DNA of 49,026 bases, from positions 1-49,026 of the forward strand of contig CAKTZA010000022.1 in assembly GCA_934635045.1 (NCBI GenBank). The letters are read 5' to 3'. Both the position numbers and the translations under genes were made by a program. A model generated the notes under the pieces. That model worked only from the letters and a program-made list of their open reading frames with translations, did not search any database and had not been told where the DNA came from. The DNA is from an uncultured Kiritimatiellota bacterium (GTDB lineage: Bacteria > Verrucomicrobiota > Kiritimatiellia > RFP12 > UBA1067). Below, one piece after another: positions 45,473 through 49,026 of the stretch (position 1 is the stretch's first letter; each line of letters opens with the position of its first letter).

Positions 45473-47779
45473 TCACTTCTCCTCGTTGTGGGTTTTCAAA
45501 GACAGGCGATCCAACAGCAACCGACAGCCGACGATCTTCTCGCGCACGTCCTGCGGCACGTAGAAATAGTGATTGGACGCCTCGAAGCCGAGACGCGGAT
45601 CCGCGCGAACCAACGCCAGATACCGCTTGGCCGTCGCCCGCTCGCGCAACACGACCGTGCGCAAGGCCGTTCGATCGTCGGCCTCGCGCGCCAGGACAAA
45701 ACGAGCCTGATCCGCCGCGCTGCGGAAATGGAGGCCAATCGCCTCGAACAGGTCGCGCTCACGCCGTGCGGTCGCCTGCCGCTCGGCCGGCATCCGCCCG
45801 ATTGCGATCTCCCATTTCGCGACACCGTCGGCGAATCCGGTCGCCGTCGCATCGAACTGGGCGATCAGGCTGTCAGGCGAAAAGACCCACCGCCAATGTC
45901 GAAGGTCGTCGTAGGGAATGCCGACCATCGTCGCGTCGTATCCCGTCGGCTCCGGGTAAAGCGGATTCGCAGGCCCCCAGTGCTGATTGCCCTCGTACAG
46001 CACTTGCCGAAAGAACGGGAACGCCCGAAAGCCATCGGAGAACGCCGTCCACGCCGCGCGCACCGCCGGAACGGCCGCCGCTCCATAGCGTTCGGACGCG
46101 AGGCGATTCAGCGTCGCATCTGCCGACTCGCCGCGCCCCCCTGAGGCAAAGACGCTGAGATTCGGCGACGGATAGCCGCCGAGCGTCCAGGAAAGGAGAA
46201 CGCCGTCCGCCCCGGCGGCCTCAAGCCCCTTGGCATGTCGGGCCACGATGTCCATGACCGGCAGATACGGCACCGAGGCCAGCTCCCACGAGCAGCCGGC
46301 CTGCACCTTGGCAAACGCCTTGAACCCCAGCCGCCGCGCGAAGGCGAAGCGCCTTTTCGCGCGTTCGCCCGGCCCGGCCACTGAAAGCGAATACTCGAAG
46401 ACATTCGTCGTGACACCGCCGCGCGAGACCGGCACACCCCACTCGCTCACGGTCATCAGCGCCGTGTTCCCGCGCGGCAGGCGTTCGGCAATCGGCTCGA
46501 AGTCCGCCTCGGGCCAGCCCCAGTCCCAGACGATGGCCAGAGCCTCCGGCGCCGCACGACGCATCCCCTCGATGAGCGCGGCGTTCGCCTCCGCAATAAT
46601 CTCCGCCGACGTCCGCGTCGCGCAGCGCGGACACGACATGCGGTTCCAGTGGGACGCGCAATTCGTCAAGTTCTCGTCCGCCGAAATCGTGTAGATTCCA
46701 CCCAGGCCCGGAACGACACGGAAGACCCTCTCGACCGAGTCTCGCATCCAGCGACGGACTTCTGGCACCGACGTGCAGAGCGCATGCTGTCCCACATGGC
46801 CGTCACGTGCCGATTCCACGCCCTTGAGCGCCATTCGCGCGGGCGACTTCTCGAAGAAGTCAAACCCCATCGACCGCGGCTCATTCAGGTAGAGAAAGAC
46901 CTTCACGCCGTATTTCGCCGCACGTGCGACCAACTTGCGCAAGTTGGCAAGGCGCATCTCGCTGCCGTCGCCGAATTCCGGGTACTGCGGATCCCGGCTC
47001 AGAGTCCGCAAGAGGACGTGGAGATAAACGGCGTTGACGCCCTGTGCCGCAAGCTGCCGCAGCAGACCTTCGGGGTAAGCGGACACCTCGGCGTCCATCA
47101 GCGGATCACCATATTCGGCGAAATACGAGTAGACCATGCGCACGCCAAAAGGCGAGCCCCCGGACAAGGCCATCCGGCTCGCGGCCCCGACCGCCGAGAC
47201 GTCGGCATCCCATTCGCGGCAGAAGTCAAACCGGCGGACTTCCGAGAAATCGCCAAGTTCCTCGTCATGCACGATCGCGGCAATCTGCCGCCGCGCCTCG
47301 GTGCCACGCTTTGCCGCATCTGCCTGCCATGCGAGCCGTCCGCACTTCGGCTTGAGGAAGCCAAGCTTCACGAAGAGGAAATCGTCCTCCACCAGCCGAT
47401 AGCGCAGCTCCTCGCGCGTCATGTCCAGCAAAACCAGCAGCTGGTCGTAGTCCAGAAGATGCCAGTTGCGCCGCAAGACGGTGATGTAGCCGCGACGATG
47501 CCAGTCCGGCAGTACCTTCGGCTCGGCCGGCAGGCCCATCTCGACGGCCAGGGTCTTCAAGTCGGCAGCGGACGCACCGACCGTCCGAGCCAAACGTTCG
47601 ACGGGAACCAGAAACCAGTTGCGCCAGACGAATGCGCTCAGGCGATCCGGAAACGGCGAACAGGAAATCGCGGGCTTCATCGCCGGCTCGCCCGGCAGCG
47701 GCACACAAGGCGAACCGTCAGCGAGCAGATGACTGCCCCCAAGCATCATCACGGCCAGAAAAGCCATGCGCTTCATCAT
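45473..47779 (-). CDS. secreted TIM-barrel protein, GH20-superfamily-like
   Basis: A 768-residue exported protein. Signal peptide residues 1-21 (MMKRMAFLAVMMLGGSHLLA). The core reads like a TIM barrel: LAAQGVNAVYLHVLLRTL, AAKYGVKVFLYLNEPRSMGF, GLGGIYTISADENLTNCASH, AIVWDWGWPE, and ADGVLLSWTLGGYPSP. The Asp-Glu pair in SADENLTNC followed by SCPRC parallels the FDEAWNSGTCDRC motif of the GH20-like protein at 5674-7563, so catalysis by Asp-Glu is plausible. Family not certain. GGAGG lies 5-6 nt before ATG 47779, which overlaps the regulator stop as ATGA. Confidence 0.68.
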   Translation of the reverse strand: MMKRMAFLAVMMLGGSHLLADGSPCVPLPGEPAMKPAISCSPFPDRLSAFVWRNWFLVPVERLARTVGASAADLKTLAVEMGLPAEPKVLPDWHRRGYITVLRRNWHLLDYDQLLVLLDMTREELRYRLVEDDFLFVKLGFLKPKCGRLAWQADAAKRGTEARRQIAAIVHDEELGDFSEVRRFDFCREWDADVSAVGAASRMALSGGSPFGVRMVYSYFAEYGDPLMDAEVSAYPEGLLRQLAAQGVNAVYLHVLLRTLSRDPQYPEFGDGSEMRLANLRKLVARAAKYGVKVFLYLNEPRSMGFDFFEKSPARMALKGVESARDGHVGQHALCTSVPEVRRWMRDSVERVFRVVPGLGGIYTISADENLTNCASHWNRMSCPRCATRTSAEIIAEANAALIEGMRRAAPEALAIVWDWGWPEADFEPIAERLPRGNTALMTVSEWGVPVSRGGVTTNVFEYSLSVAGPGERAKRRFAFARRLGFKAFAKVQAGCSWELASVPYLPVMDIVARHAKGLEAAGADGVLLSWTLGGYPSPNLSVFASGGRGESADATLNRLASERYGAAAVPAVRAAWTAFSDGFRAFPFFRQVLYEGNQHWGPANPLYPEPTGYDATMVGIPYDDLRHWRWVFSPDSLIAQFDATATGFADGVAKWEIAIGRMPAERQATARRERDLFEAIGLHFRSAADQARFVLAREADDRTALRTVVLRERATAKRYLALVRADPRLGFEASNHYFYVPQDVREKIVGCRLLLDRLSLKTHNEEK

Positions 47780-48870
47780 CTTGTCCTCCCATGCTTTTCG
47801 CGCTTCGTCGACTCCCGCACGACAAGCGGGGCCGACAGGCAGATCTCCTGCGGCTCCGCGTTCGGGCGGGCGATCCGGCGCACGAGCGTCGCGAAGGCCC
47901 GCGCGCCGATCGCCGCGCACGGCTGGCGGACCGTCGTCAGCGGCGGCGTCAGGAGCGCGGCGATCTGCACGTCGTCGAACCCGGCGAGCAGCACGTCGTC
48001 CGGCACGCGCAGCCCGGCCTTCGCCAGCGTCTGCTTGAACTTCGCCGCAACCGTGTCGTTCCCGCAGACGAAGGCGTCGGGACGCCCGCCCTTCAGGTGC
48101 CGCCTCAGCGCCGCAAGGTCGTCCGGCTCGGCGACGAGGACGCGCGAGGACGCCCGCGCCGCGCGCCCGGACGCTGCCTGGACGCCGTCACGCCGCGCGT
48201 GCACGCTCCACGCGCAGTTCGGGCGCATCACGAAGTCGATCCGCGTCGCCCCGACGGACAGCAGGTGACCGGCCACGCGCGAGCCGGCCTGGAAGTTGTT
48301 GATGCCGACGAGATCGTAGGCGCTGCGCTCCGGCGGCGGCACGATGTCGTAGTCGATGAGCACGACCGGGACGCGCGCCGCGTCGAAGACCGACAGGACC
48401 TCGGCGTTCGGCTCCGCCGCGTTGTCGATGAACTCCAGCGGCTGGAAGACGACGCCGGCCACGCCCTGCCCGACCAGCTCCCGCGCGAAGCGCTTCGCCT
48501 GCGCCGCCCGCCGGACGGGGTCGCGGGAGGTGACGTTGCCGAAGAGCAGCGCGTAGCCGTGCTTCTGCGCGAGGCGCGAGATCTCGCTCACGATCGGCTG
48601 GAAGAACTCCGAATACGCGACGCCGGGCACGATCAGCCCGACCTTGCGCGAGGCCGCGTGGCGGGCGACGCGCGGCGGGACGCCCGGCGCACCCTCGACC
48701 AGCCCCTGCCGCCGCAGTTCGATGTAGGCGCGATGCACCGTGTTGCGCGTCACGCCCTTCGCGCGCGCCAACGCCGCCTCGCTCGGAAACGGATGCGCGG
48801 CATCAAACCGCGACTCAAGAATCGACTTCTTGAGCTCCGCCAGGATCTGCTTGTATTTTGAGCACGCCAT
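47776..48870 (-). CDS. GntR-HTH/LacI-sensor transcriptional regulator
   Basis: A 364-residue chimeric regulator, like B. subtilis AraR. N-terminal GntR-type winged helix (residues about 5-70: FPSEAALARAKGVTRNTVHR, then AYIELRRQGLVEG), and a LacI/periplasmic-binding sensor (about 75-355: VGLIVPGVAYSEFFQPIVSE, YDLVGINNFQAGSRVAGHLL, DDVLLAGFDDVQIAALLTPP, LTTVRQP). The sensor probably binds a sugar released by the secreted enzymes it precedes. First gene of the operon to 40881; autoregulation is likely. AAAAGG precedes ATG 48870, with a recognisable promoter above. Confidence 0.92.
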   Translation of the reverse strand: MACSKYKQILAELKKSILESRFDAAHPFPSEAALARAKGVTRNTVHRAYIELRRQGLVEGAPGVPPRVARHAASRKVGLIVPGVAYSEFFQPIVSEISRLAQKHGYALLFGNVTSRDPVRRAAQAKRFARELVGQGVAGVVFQPLEFIDNAAEPNAEVLSVFDAARVPVVLIDYDIVPPPERSAYDLVGINNFQAGSRVAGHLLSVGATRIDFVMRPNCAWSVHARRDGVQAASGRAARASSRVLVAEPDDLAALRRHLKGGRPDAFVCGNDTVAAKFKQTLAKAGLRVPDDVLLAGFDDVQIAALLTPPLTTVRQPCAAIGARAFATLVRRIARPNAEPQEICLSAPLVVRESTKREKHGRTR

Positions 48871-48894
48871 GCCTTTTCTCCCGTGACGCTCATC

Positions 48895-48923
48895 ATTATA
48901 GGAAATCCCGGCGTCAAAAGCAA
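48895..48923 (-). promoter_or_regulatory. sigma70-type promoter of the regulator-led operon
   Basis: On the minus strand TTGCTT, 17 nt, TATAAT. Unlike most promoters here it has a -35 and no TG extension. Predicted start near 48888, leader of about 18 nt. Confidence 0.65.
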
Positions 48924-48962
48924 GGCATGCTTAAGCAGGTCGGCCTGTCACGCATGGAGTTT

Positions 48963-49026
48963 TTAGATGGCCGTCCGGTTCTTGCCTTTTTCGGTCGACG
49001 CATTCACCGAGTTTCCGCTTGCCCTG
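48963..49026 (-). CDS. possible C-terminal end of a gene entering from the right edge
   Basis: A minus-strand frame open from the edge reads SGNSVNASTEKGKNRTAI and stops at TAA 48965-48963. It would be a 20-residue tail of a gene mostly outside the window. Another frame and a plus-strand frame from ATG 48927 are also open, so this is tentative. Confidence 0.2.
   Translation of the reverse strand, partial: RASGNSVNASTEKGKNRTAI

Noticed and set aside
48928..48937. TGCTTAAGCA palindrome as operator of the GntR/LacI regulator
   Set aside because: Ten-base palindromes are common by chance; it lies upstream of the -35 and has no second copy near the promoter.
48927..49026. Plus-strand frame from ATG 48927 open to the right edge
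   Set aside because: No clear ribosome binding site or domain, and minus-strand frames are open too.

Overview
The window is GC-rich bacterial chromosome, almost fully coding, with most genes on the minus strand in short-spaced or ATGA-overlapping operons. The organism is diderm and makes peptidoglycan (alr, ddl, ftsQ). Autotransporter-type beta-strand-repeat proteins, many secreted TIM-barrel glycosidase-like proteins and a LacI-type/AraC regulator suggest the PVC superphylum (Verrucomicrobiota, Kiritimatiellota or Lentisphaerota), probably a glycan degrader. The phylum is inferred, not proven.

Layout. 1-9.6 kb: a secreted SGNH hydrolase divergent from an AraC/LacI-type regulator; ddl-ftsQ; then a minus-strand operon of M24-like protein, amidohydrolase, GH20-like enzyme and RhaT. 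9.7-17.4 kb: gyrB, an unknown secreted protein, and a 1207-residue beta-repeat surface protein. 17.8-23.2 kb: operon alr, GH36-like enzyme, argC, methyltransferase (split in two). 23.3-28.5 kb: groEL, groES, dnaK and an SDR. 28.6-31.3 kb: PhoB/PhoR-like pair plus EamA transporter. 31.4-35.8 kb: pseudouridine synthase, tandem-PAS protein, queA and a Na+/alanine-glycine symporter behind a single-aptamer glycine riboswitch. 35.9-38.7 kb: NarL-type kinase and regulator. 38.8-48.9 kb: a GH-A enzyme, then an operon of GntR/LacI regulator, TIM-barrel protein, beta-repeat protein and another secreted protein.

The most unusual content is not a single gene. (1) Short repeat elements lie between genes and, in frame, inside genes: GGGGACAGACCCC palindromes in an SGNH hydrolase and an EamA transporter, and polypurine tracts in ddl, argC, an RluA-family synthase and, twice, a methyltransferase, where one copy splits the gene into two ATGA-coupled ORFs. 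(2) Long homopolymers (C14 plus (AC)6, and C22) sit exactly at ATGA translational-coupling junctions of a surface protein and a two-component pair, as in phase-variable switches. (3) Extended -10 promoters (TGnTATAAT) lie exactly 7 nt before the start codon of four genes, and 6 to 10 nt before three more, implying leaderless or nearly leaderless mRNAs; a second class (TGATACAAT) drives longer leaders, mostly for secreted proteins and all with ribosome binding sites. (4) The two beta-repeat proteins share a C-terminal tail ending PG-[AG]-[VL]-[IL]-I-[VI]-R.

No rRNA, tRNA, CRISPR array, transposase or prophage gene was seen.
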